Source: Saccharomycopsis phalli
Lineage: Eukaryota; Ascomycota; Saccharomycetes; Ascoideales; Saccharomycopsidaceae
Reading direction: 5' to 3'
Length of the DNA: 64,000 nucleotides
NCBI GenBank assembly: GCA_020342235.1
Contig: CP073213.1
Coordinates: 412,501 to 476,500, forward strand
Shown: positions 1-9,901 of the stretch, one piece after another
Position numbering within the stretch: the first letter of the stretch is position 1
Layout: every line of letters starts with the position of its first letter
Made by a program: the position numbers and the translations under genes
The notes under the pieces: generated by a model
Database searches by the model: none
Seen by the model: only the letters and a program-made list of their open reading frames with translations
Told to the model about the DNA's origin: nothing

Positions 1-101
1 ATATTAACAGCATAGTCACTCAATATCAGCATCGGGAAACGACTCCGCTTAATGTTAATTTCTTATAATTCAATGGTATGATAAATGAAAATTATCAAGC
101 T
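1..101. other. Unassigned AT-rich stretch at window start
   Basis: No coding sequence or repeat copy recognised. It lies just outside an LTR-D fragment and may be flanking or older transposon-derived DNA. Confidence 0.3.
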
Positions 102-221
102 TGACGTCATACGAAGTATGATACAAGAAGATGGTCACGTGACAAGCGGAATAAGCAACATGGGAAGCATAGGCGCCGATCTATGATGATACGCAATATG
201 ACTCCGCCACCTCACAGTGGA
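102..221 (+). mobile_element. LTR-D fragment, cut by copia-E insertion
   Basis: These 120 bases match, in inverted orientation and nearly base for base, the first 120 bases of the complete LTR-D at 20675-21006. The fragment starts TGACGTCATACG and carries a CACGTG motif. It stops exactly where the copia-E LTR begins, so copia-E inserted into it; the rest of this LTR-D is not in the window. Confidence 0.8.
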
Positions 222-544
222 TGTTGATGAATACCATGTGAGGATAAGGTTTAACCAAACACTATTAGAGCTAACATTCCATAATAAGGTTCAACTGACA
301 ATGAGACAAGTATCCGGAATAGGAACAAACTGGTAAACAGAATGTGAGTATAAATAGTATAGGATACGTATAGTTAGAACAACAAGAATTGACTTATTTA
401 CACCAAGTAAATATGGAAGCCGTACAAAGAGAAGCTAGATTACAACAGGTTATGAGAGACCCTGGAAGCGTGGCTCTTTTTGAGCCGACAGAAAAGTTGC
501 AAGGATCCACTAATTATGCCAGGTGGGCAAAATTAGTTGCTCGA
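222..544 (+). mobile_element. Ty1/copia-type element E: 5' LTR and start of gag (fossil)
   Basis: The LTR is 222-447 (starts TGTTGATGAATACC, ends ACAACA) and matches the solo LTR at 17011-17237. An ATG lies inside the LTR and reads through its end into gag-like sequence, as known for Ty1. Directly inside the LTR is GGTTATGAG, complementary to the anticodon arm of initiator tRNA-Met, the half-tRNA primer site known from copia, Ty5 and relatives. Only the gag start remains; at 545 an LTR of family A takes over. Broken. Confidence 0.8.
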
Positions 545-2427
545 TGTTGTGATGATTAAAATCCGAGGCTGCATAAACGAGTCTACCTAAACGAGTTTCA
601 CTTAGACAAAGTATCCGCGGTAGCTAACCAGAGGACTATAAATAAGAGGCAATGTGCCCACAATAAGTAAGTAGTTTACCTATAAGATAAATAAGTTAAT
701 ACAAACAGTTTATCAAAGATGTCAGCTAAAGAAAGACTTTCCAAATTACAACATTTCCAACCGAGATAAGGTTAGCAATACCGTTAGGAGTGTAACCAAC
801 ATCGTGTAGAATAAAAGGTCCAGCTGGAGTAGAAATCCGAACTGTACCTTTCCCAACAATCGCAAGGTTTCCAGCAACACCCAGAATAGAGCCATTCTCT
901 GGAATCATGTTTTGAAAGAAACGAATGTCAGAGAAGAAATGTCCACTGGCACCAGTATCAAGAAATGTTGGTATCAGTAACAGATGTCCAAGGAAGGAAT
1001 AAGCCAACATACCTTGAGGATACTCTTCATCATATGGTTGTTGCTTTTCCTTCTTTTTACCTTTGCGACGAGGTTTGGACGTCTTCTTGGACAGAGAATC
1101 GTGACCCAAAAGTGCAAGACTGTTCAGACGAACATACTCATGCGATCCAGTTATCTCATGCAAGACCTGATACAGAAGAGTATTAGTAGTAATCCCCTTG
1201 TGTTCAAGCTCTTTAATGACGCTTGAGATAACCGGATATGGCACACCAAGTTGCATCATGTTATCCAAAGTCCATAATGCAATGATTGCCTCCTTAGTCA
1301 ATTGCTGTCTAACCAACAAATTTTTGCGTTGAAGCATTGCCCTGATGTCAACAAACTCAGTGGGCCTAGTAGCTTCTTCCAGAATCCCAGCGCTAGTGAG
1401 AGCCACTGGGAGTGGAAGAGTACCATACTTCTCTTGAAGAAACAAAAATTGATTTCTAGCAGTCAGACGTGAGTGCGTGGAGCGAATAATTCCGCGAATC
1501 TCTTGGCTAATGCTTGCCTTGAGAATACCAAACACGCTATCCAATTGTTCAATAAAGAAAGCAGGAGAAATGTCCGAGACATCGTTCAGTTCAATGCTCA
1601 GAGTTCCATTTTCGGCGTATTGAAGTAAGCCGACCCCGAAGCCAAAAAGAAAGTCCTCGAGTTCCTTCATCCAAACATGATAAGTCTCTGGACCAGTCAA
1701 TGTTAATTCAGAGGGGAACTGCAGGACGCTTGCAGGATGCATCATAACCTGTTGTAATTTGGAAAGTCTTTCTTTAGCTGACATCTTTGATAAACTGTTT
1801 GTATTAACTTATTTATCTTATAGGTAAACTACTTACTTATTGTGGGCACATTGCCTCTTATTTATAGTCCTCTTATAAGCTACGGCGTGTCGTAATGCCG
1901 CTTAACTAATGCCATTTAGCTACGGCATATTGTAATGCCGTTTAGCTAATGCCGTTTAGCTAATGCCATTTAGCTAATGCCGTTTAGCTAATGCCGTCTC
2001 GGATTTTAATCATCACAACAGGAAAAGCTTCTAATCATAAGTTAGAGTTTCTCTTCAATCATCAAGGTGCCACTATCCGCTCCACCAAGAAAATGTTTGC
2101 TCATCGAGATTCACTTTCAAACCTTTACACTGTTTCATGTGAACCTTCTACTGTGATTCCGAAGCAGATTGCTTACAAAGCGGTGTCCTCTGGCCGTGAT
2201 ATTGATCGCTGGCATAGAAGACTTGGCCACCCTAGCGCTTCTGTTATGGCCTCGCTTTTCAAGATCCATCCACTCTGGAAGGCTGGTCAGAGTTTACTGA
2301 GTTGTACCGGATGTATTACTGGTAAAACTGTTGACTCTGCTCCTAAAGAACGGACCACCAATCCTTCTCAGCCACTTGAGTTAGTCCATGCGGATCTTTG
2401 CGGGCCATTTCATTTACCTACGGATCC
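545..2427. mobile_element. Rearranged copia-A fragment with inverted LTR pair (fossil)
   Basis: LTR-A in + orientation (545-753) and LTR-A in - orientation (1751-2020) enclose a gag/protease segment on the - strand. From 2021 to 2427 a + strand pre-integrase/integrase segment follows. The bases just inside the first LTR (754-758, TTTCC) are the reverse complement of those just outside the second (2021-2025, GGAAA). That is the signature of a 5-bp target duplication split by inversion between the LTRs. All parts are closely similar to the copy at 4034-9901. Incomplete and broken. Confidence 0.8.
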
Positions 2428-2665
2428 TGTTGTAATTTGAAAAGTCTTTCTTTAGCTGACATCTTTGATAAACTGTTTGTATTAACTTATTTATCTTATT
2501 GGTAAACTACTTACTTATTGTGGGCACATTGCCTCTTATTTATAGTGCTCTGATTAGCTACCGCGGATACTTCGTCTAAGTGAAACTCGTTTAAGTAACC
2601 TCGTTTAAGTGAAACTCGTTTAGGTAGACTCGTTTATGCAGCCTCGGATTTTAATCATCACAACA
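2428..2665 (-). mobile_element. Solo LTR-A at a recombination junction
   Basis: A 238-bp LTR-A of the class with TCGTTTAAGT-type repeats in U3. The left flank is copia-A integrase sequence and the right flank is copia-B RNase H sequence. The flanking 5-mers differ (GATCC, AACTA), so this is a recombinant between two LTR insertions rather than a simple solo LTR. Confidence 0.8.
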
Positions 2666-3681
2666 AACTACTGGGTATGTTTTTAAATTTGGCAATGGTG
2701 CAATTACTTGGAAATCAAGGAAACAATCAACAATTGCAATGTCTACTGCTGAGGCAGAATATATGGCTCTTGGAGATGGTGTTAAGGAAATGTTGTGGTT
2801 AAAGCTGGTATTTAAAGAGCTAGGCATAAAATTGAATGGAGCAGTCATTCATGAGGATAATGCTAGCTGTATTAATATTGCTAAACATCCAGCGTTACAC
2901 AATAGAACAAAGCATATTGACATTAGACATCATTTTATTAGAAGTCATATTGCTTCAGGAGAAATGGAACTCAAGCATCTTGGAACTGAGGAGATGCTAG
3001 CAGATATGTTTACTAAGGCTTTGTCTGAGAGACAATTCAAGAAACTAAGATTTATGTGTGGAATGAGAAGTCTTCAGTTAATAGAGGGTGTTGAAAGTGT
3101 TGAAGGAGCTAATGCATGTTGAAATACATCATGCATGATAAATAAGCTGGTATTAAGAAATAGCAATCTTTCAGTACCATGATGTCATTCTGTTAATGGT
3201 ATATTAAGAGTATGAGGTCATAGTATTAGCAATCTAATAAAGTTATCAGGTCATACTAATAGTGAACTGATAATAATATGAGGTCATACTGATAATGACC
3301 TCATGAGATAAAGATAACTGAAGGCATCTCAGAAAGAATATAAATAGAGGACAGGAAATAGCTAGTATCGTAAAAAGAAGAAGAATGTTGTGATGATTAA
3401 AATCCGAGGCTGCATAAACGAGTCTACCTAAACGAGTTTCACTTAAACGAGGTTACTTAAACGAGTTTCACTTAGACGAAGTATCCGCGGTAGCTAATCA
3501 GAGCACTATAAATAAGAGGCAATGTGCCCACAATAAGTAAGTAGTTTACCAATAAGATAAATAAGTTAATACAAACAGTTTATCAAAGATGTCAGCTAAA
3601 GAAAGACTTTCCAAATTACAACAAAGAATATCTACAATAGTAAGATATGGAAGCCATTGAGAGAAACGCTAGATTACGACA
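2666..3681 (+). mobile_element. Copia-B 3' end: RNase H region and 3' LTR (fossil)
   Basis: Bases 2666-3088 encode a copia-type RNase H tail, recognisable by STAEAEYMAL, the HEDNASCINIAK stretch and TKHIDIRHHFIR. A purine run (AGAGGG) directly precedes the LTR start TGTTGAAAG at 3089, as expected of a polypurine tract. The LTR-B runs to 3681 (ends ACGACA) and is split by a solo LTR-A. By eye it is over 90% identical to LTR-B at 16545-16891. The element is truncated on its 5' side. Confidence 0.8.
3386..3623 (+). mobile_element. Solo LTR-A nested in LTR-B
   Basis: A 238-bp LTR from TGTTGTGATG to TTACAACA, flanked by a perfect 5-bp target duplication AAGAA (3381-3385 and 3624-3628). The U3 carries the ACGAGTTTCACTTA-type repeat class. 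The gag start codon lies near the LTR end. Confidence 0.93.
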
Positions 3682-3763
3682 TAATAACTTCGAATATGCA
3701 ACCTTGGACTTTAATCATCATAACACAAAAAATAGAACTTAGAAAAAAAATTAATCTAAGCAA
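3682..3763. repeat. Short spacer with a decayed LTR-A end
   Basis: About 30 bases near 3697-3725 resemble the outer end of LTR-A (CTTTAATCATCATAACA against the LTR-A end ATTTTAATCATCACAACA). An A-run at 3742-3749 reads as a T-run on the - strand and serves as RNA polymerase III terminator of the tRNA gene. Confidence 0.45.
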
Positions 3764-3834
3764 TGCGTAGACCGGGAATCGAACCCGGGGCCCATCGATG
3801 GCAACGATGAATTTTACCACTAAACCATCCACGC
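3764..3834 (-). tRNA. tRNA-Gly(GCC)
   Basis: The - strand folds as a 71-nt cloverleaf: acceptor GCGTGGA with TCTACGC and discriminator A, D-arm GGTTTAGTGGTAAAA, anticodon stem CATCG/CGATG with loop TTGCCAT (anticodon GCC) and T-arm GGTTCGATTCC. It closely matches the yeast tRNA-Gly(GCC). There is no intron, and a T-run follows. LTRs lie on both sides (LTR-B ends at 3681, a Ty3-type LTR end at about 3892), fitting tRNA genes as insertion targets. Confidence 0.95.
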
Positions 3835-3891
3835 CTGATTATTATCTTTTTAAAATTTATGATTGTAACGAGAAATGTTTAAGTTCTCTTT

Positions 3892-4033
3892 ATAACGAAA
3901 TTAGTTCGATGGGTTCGTTATATCACTTATACAATCCAATTAGCAATACAAGATACGCTAACTACAGAATATAAGTTGTAAGTTGATCTCCAAATCCTTG
4001 GTTGTCTTCAATATTGTATTTCCTTCATATTTA
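3892..4033 (-). mobile_element. Ty3/gypsy LTR-G, 3' half (fossil)
   Basis: Nearly identical to the matching part of LTR-G at 12446-12726. It is cut at 4034 by the copia-A element. Its end lies about 58 bp upstream of the tRNA-Gly gene. It may be the remnant 3' LTR of the gypsy element whose 5' part is at 9902-12726. Confidence 0.8.
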
Positions 4034-7000
4034 TGTTGTAATTTGGAAAGTCTTTCTTTAGCTGACATCTTTGATAAACTGTTTGTATTAACTTATTTAT
4101 CTTTTAGGTAAACTACTTACTTATTGTGGGCACATTGCCTCTTATTTATAGTCCTCTTATAAGCTACGGCGTGTCGTAATGCCGCTTAACTAATGCCATT
4201 TAGCTACGGCATATTGTAATGCCGTTTAGCTAATGCCGTTTAGCTAATGCCATTTAGCTACGGCCTATTGTAATGCCGTTTAGCTAATGCCATTTAGCTA
4301 ATGCCGTTTCGGATTTTAATCATCACAACACCCTCCCATAATTAAAATTTCCTCATACCACTCAGCATCCGAAGTTTTTGAAATTGCTCTCTTGATAATC
4401 CCTTGGTAAGCATATCAGCTAGCATCTTGTCAGTAGTTAGGTGTCGTAGTTCAATGTTGCCATTTTTCACATGATGCCTGATAAAGTGATGCTTGATATC
4501 AATATGTTTAGTTCGATCATGTGACACTGGGTTTTTAGCAATATTAACGCAGCTCACATTGTCATCATGAACTATCAATTTTGCCAAGGGGATACCAAGT
4601 TCTGCAAACACCTGCTGTAACCATAGAGCATCTTTAATACCGTCAGTTAATGCCATGTATTCGGCTTCTGCCGTCGACAAAGCAATAGTCGACTGTTTTC
4701 TAGATCTCCAAGTAATAGCACCACCGCTATACCTAAACATGAAACCAGTAGTTGACTTTCTTTCCGTCTTATCAGTAGCCCAGTCAGCATCACAATATCC
4801 CAAAAGATAATTCCCATGATCCTTTCTGGAATAAACAATTTTCATATCCTCTGTTGCCTTCAAATATCTAAGAACACGCTTCGCAGCAACCCAATGCTTT
4901 TCCTTTGGAGATTGTAAATATCTTGATAACACACCAACAATATAAGCAATATCAAACCGGACTGTATTAACAGCAAAAAGTAATTTGCCAACCAAGGATC
5001 GATACATTGTGGCATCCCAGTCCTTTGAGTCATCAGTTATAGTTAGATCCTGATTAGGATCCGCTGGTGTGTAGATAGGATTGCAATCTACCATCTGATA
5101 CTCCTTTAGCATCAGGCGAACATAATCATGAAGAGAAAGCAGTATTGAGGCCTTATCTTGACTAATGTTCATTCCAAGAAACTTGCTAGCAACTCCTAGG
5201 TCTTTCATCTTAAAGTGCAGCATCAATTGAGCTTTAACCTTATCAATTTCAGTCTGATTATTTCCAGCAATGAGAAGATCGTCGACATAAAGTGCGACCA
5301 TAATAAACAAATTCCCATTTTTCTTAGAATACAAACAATACTCCGCAGAGTTTTGCTTAAAACCAATCACATGTAACACTTCATTGATTTTGTCATTCCA
5401 AACCATTGGAGCTTGCTTCAAACCATAAATCGACTTATTAAGCTTAAGAACATGATCTTCTTTTCCTTTGACCACAAAACCTTCAGGTTGAATCATGTAA
5501 AGGTCTTCCCTTAAATCACCATTGAGAAAAGCCGTTTTCACATCCATCTGATGAATAGTAAGTCTATATCTTGCAGCAATGGACAACATGATTCGAATAG
5601 AAGCATACCTAATGACAGGCGCAAAAGTCCACATAATCAAGCCCTTTAATCTGAGTAAAACCTCTAGCCACAAGTCGTGCCTTGTGTTGACCATCACTCT
5701 TAATTGTAAAAACCCAACGGCAAGTGATAGGTCGACGACCTTGCTTAGGTGGAACTAACAGAAAAGTCTGATTCTCATAGTGGGCTTCCATTTCCTTTTG
5801 AATAGCGTCTTTCCATAAGTAAGCATCATCAGAAGTAACAGCTTGATCAAATGTCATAGGTACATTCTCAAGAGAATGTTTAGCAGCCATAAAACAAGTA
5901 GCAGGATAATTCACACCATTCGTATTCATTTCGGATTCATCTGTGTCATCTGAGAGTGGCGTCTTAACGGATGTCAGGACACCATCATTAGAAGAACCAT
6001 TTGTGACAATATCAGAGACACGAGGCTTCTTATCCCTCCCTGAAGACGAACGGTGGGTAGTAGGATCATGTTCATCAGAACTAAGCGGACCAGGAAAAAG
6101 GGGCTTAGGTTGGGAGCCTTTGTGACGGATAAGACGCTTTTGCGGCAAAGCAGAAGGTGGAGGCGGAGGCGGAGGAGGAGGACCAGCTGAAGTAGATACA
6201 CCTTCCAGATATCTGAGATCAGAATCCGGGATTTTAGTATGTGAAATCTTCAGCTTTCCGTAGTACTTATAGATAATCTCATTTTGAGGTGTCTTTGAAG
6301 ATTATCAAAAGTAGTCGGAGGTATATCACCACAAAACGGGTTATAGTTGGGATCATAGCGCTTAACCCTTGGATATGGGATAGGCCGCTTGTCTGACGGA
6401 GACCGATCATACTTGAAGAGATTGTGAGATGAACTGGAGTTCTTATAATCAATGGGATTGGTGTATAAGGAACTTCTTGTGCTTGAGGAGTAGCAGGACG
6501 AGACAGTGATGTTTGTTGGGCAACATGATTGTCCAGCGACAGTGAAGCATCAGACTCCGCAGAAGTAGATTGTGATACATATTTCACAACCTGAAGTTGG
6601 GGTGATCCCGAAGTACTACCTGCAACCAGGTCAGTAGTTCCAGGGATATATTCCAACCGTCTGGGGTCAGATATCTCTGAGTCACTGATCTCATCCGCAT
6701 GAGACTCAGGCTCTTCTGGCGTGTGCAGAAATCCAGGGTACGTGATGGCTTCACGACTTGGTTGAGGATCATCAAGGACAAGATGATTCTCATTAGAACC
6801 ATTAGGATTACTCACATCAATCAGATCAATAGTAGAGGACAGGTTAATTTCAGCATCTGAAGCATCAGCGATAGTTAGTTCATTTGACTTGGATGAACCA
6901 GAAACGACTAATTCATTTCCAATTTCGCGAGCAGCAGTGCGAATTAAGGCAGTATTATGATCCCTTAAGTAACCAAGCTCAGATCCAGTATCTTCAGCCA

Positions 7001-9901
7001 ACTCAGACGCATTACCGTATGCATCTGATTTAGATACTGTATCATTATCGTCCACTATCAACGAGGTGTCCAGAGGGTCAAGCTCGGATTCAACTATCAA
7101 TTCATCTCTAGTCATAGAAATAGCTGGCTGAGAATTCATAGGTAGAGAATGAATCCCTCCAATCTTTGGATTGCCAACCCCAGAAATTTGAGGAGGATTG
7201 ATTGTGCTAGTCAGCGCCAGAGACACAGTTGGATAAAAGAATTTATCCTCCTCAAAAATTGCTTGAGCAGCGCAAATAACCTTATTTGTTCTGGGGTCAT
7301 AGAGTCGATATGCTTTTCGTTGCAATTCATAGCCAATCATGACACAAGGAGAGGCTTTAGCATCGAGCTTTCCTTGACGGAGAGCCTTAGGAATAATAGC
7401 ATAAGCAACACATCCAAATTCTCGGAGAAATTTGTAGTTGAATGAGCGACCATACCATCGTTTGTATGGGACATCAAAATCAATAGAGCGTGATGGCGTA
7501 CAATTAGCCAAAAAACAGCAGTATTGATTGCTTCAGGCCAAAGTTGAGCTGGAACATTGGTATGAAGCATAAGAGCGCGGGCTTTATCTTGAAGTGTACG
7601 GTTCATTCGTTCGGCAACGCCATTTTGATACGAATGATGGGGAACCGTGGTTTCGTGAGAGATGCCACGCTTGGTGAGGAAGTTAGTCAATTCTTCACTC
7701 ACAAACTCACCTCCATTATCTGTACGGAGAGTACCAACGCAGTAAGTCAATCCTTTACTGCGGAACATTGTTTCAGAGGTATTAATAAAATTAATGATAC
7801 CTTGAGTGCATCCAGATTTCTTATTGAGGCAAACAACAGTGGTCCATTTTGTATAGCCGTCAACAATAGTCAAGAAATACCGAGATGCATCGTAGGATCC
7901 GTAGTTAAATGGCCCACAAAGATCCACATGGACTAACTCAAGTGGCTGAGAAGGATTGGTGGTCCGTTCTTTAGGAGCAGAGTCAACAGTTTTACCAGTA
8001 ATACATCCGGTACAACTCAGTAAACTCTGACCAGCCTTCCAGAGTGGATGGATCTTGAAAAGCGAGGCCATAACAGAAGCGCTAGGGTGGCCAAGTCTTC
8101 TATGCCAGCGATCAATATCACGGCCAGAGGACACAGCCTTGTAAGCAATCTGCTTCGGAATCACAGTAGAAGGTTCACATGAAACAGTGTAAAGGTTTGA
8201 AAGTGGATCTCGATGAGCAAACATTTTCTTGGTGGAGCGGATAGTGGCACCTTGATGATTGAAGAGAAACTAACTTATGATTAGAAGCTTTTCCAACCGA
8301 GATAAGGTTAGCAATACCGTTAGGAGTGTAACCAACATCATGTAGAATAAAAGGTCCAGCTGGAGTAGAAATCCGAACTGTACCTTTCCCAACAATTGCA
8401 AGGTTTCCAGCAACACCCAGAATAGAGCCATTCTCTGGAATCATGTCTTGAAAGAAACGAATGTCAGAGAAGAAATGTCCACTGGCACCAGTATCAAGAA
8501 ATGTTGGTATCAGTAACAGATGTCCAAGGAAGGAATAAGCCAACATACCTTGAGGATACTCTTCATCATATGGTTGTTGCTTTTCCTTCTTTTTACCTTT
8601 GCGACGAGGTTTGGACGTCTTCTTAGACAGAGAATCGTGACCCAAAAGTGCAAGACTGTTCAGACGAACATACTCATGCGATCCAGTTATCTCATGCAAG
8701 ACCTGATACAGAAGAGTATTAGTAGTAATCCCCTTGTGTTCAAGCTCTTTAATGACGCTTGAGATAACCGGATATGGCACACCAAGTTGCATCATGTTAT
8801 CCAAAGTCCATAATGCAATGATTGCCTCCTTAGTCAATTGCTGTCTAACCAACAAATTTTTGCGTTGAAGCATTGCCCTGATGTCAACAAACTCAGTGGG
8901 CCTAGTAGCTTCTTCCAGAATCCCAGCGCTAGTGAGAGCCACTGGGAGTGGAAGAGTACCATACTTCTCTTGAAGAAACAAAAATTGATTTCTAGCAGTT
9001 GTTGTGATGATTAAAATCCGAGACGGCATTAGCTATCGGCATTGGTTAAACGGCATTAGCTAAACGGCATTAGCTATCGGCATTGGTTAAACGGCATTAG
9101 CTAAACAGCATTAGCTAAACGGCATTACAATACGCCGTAGCTAAATGGCATTAGTTAAGCGGCATTACGACACGCCGTAGCTTATAAGAGGACTATAAAT
9201 AAGAGGCAATGTGCCCACAATAAGTAAGTAGTTTACCTAAAAGATAAATAAGTTAATACAAACAGTTTATCAAAGATGTCAGCTAAAGAAAGACTTTCCA
9301 AATTACAACAGCAGTCAGACGTGAGTGCGTGGAGCGAATAATTCCGCGAATCTCTTGGCTAATGCTTGCCTTGAGAATAATACCAAACACGCTATCCAAT
9401 TGTTCAATAAAGAAAGCAGGAGAAATGTCCGAGGCATCGTTCAGTTCAATGCTCAGAGTTCCATTTTCGGCGTATTGAAGTAAGCCGACCCCGAAGCCAA
9501 AAAGAAAGTCCTCGAGTTCCTTCATCCAAACATGATAAGTCTCTGGACCAGTCAATGTTAATTCAGAGGGGAACTGCAGGACGCTTGCAGGATGCATCAT
9601 AACCTGTTGTAATTTGGAAAGTCTTTCTTTAGCTGACATCTTTGATAAACTGTTTGTATTAACTTATTTATCTTTTAGGTAAACTACTTACTTATTGTGG
9701 GCACATTGCCTCTTATTTATAGTCCTCTTATAAGCTACGGCGTGTCGTAATGCCGCTTAACTAATGCCATTTAGCTACGGCATATTGTAATGCCGTTTAG
9801 CTAATGCCGTTTAGCTAATGCCATTTAGCTACGGCCTATTGTAATGCCGTTTAGCTAATGCCATTTAGCTAATGCCGTTTCGGATTTTAATCATCACAAC
9901 A
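4034..9901 (-). mobile_element. Ty1/copia element A with both LTRs (fossil, broken)
   Basis: The 5' LTR is 9605-9901 and the 3' LTR 4034-4330; both are 297 bp and identical by eye. Parts in order on the - strand are gag (from about 9.6 kb, start codon inside the LTR), a protease DTGA motif near 8.5 kb, zinc-binding pre-integrase and integrase (about 8.2-6.3 kb), and reverse transcriptase/RNase H (about 6.1-4.3 kb, with YVDDLL and TAEAEYMAL). The order protease-integrase-RT marks Ty1/copia. GGTTATGATG inside the 5' LTR fits half-tRNA-iMet priming, and a purine tract (ATGGGAGGG) abuts the 3' LTR. The coding part is broken by roughly four or five interruptions plus one nested LTR. The flanking 5-mers do not match. 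Identical LTRs suggest a recent insertion or LTR conversion. Confidence 0.9.
9000..9310 (+). mobile_element. Solo LTR-A nested in copia-A gag
   Basis: A 311-bp LTR of the ACGGCATTAGCTA repeat class, inserted in opposite orientation into its own family, with target duplication GCAGT (8995-8999 and 9311-9315). Confidence 0.93.
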
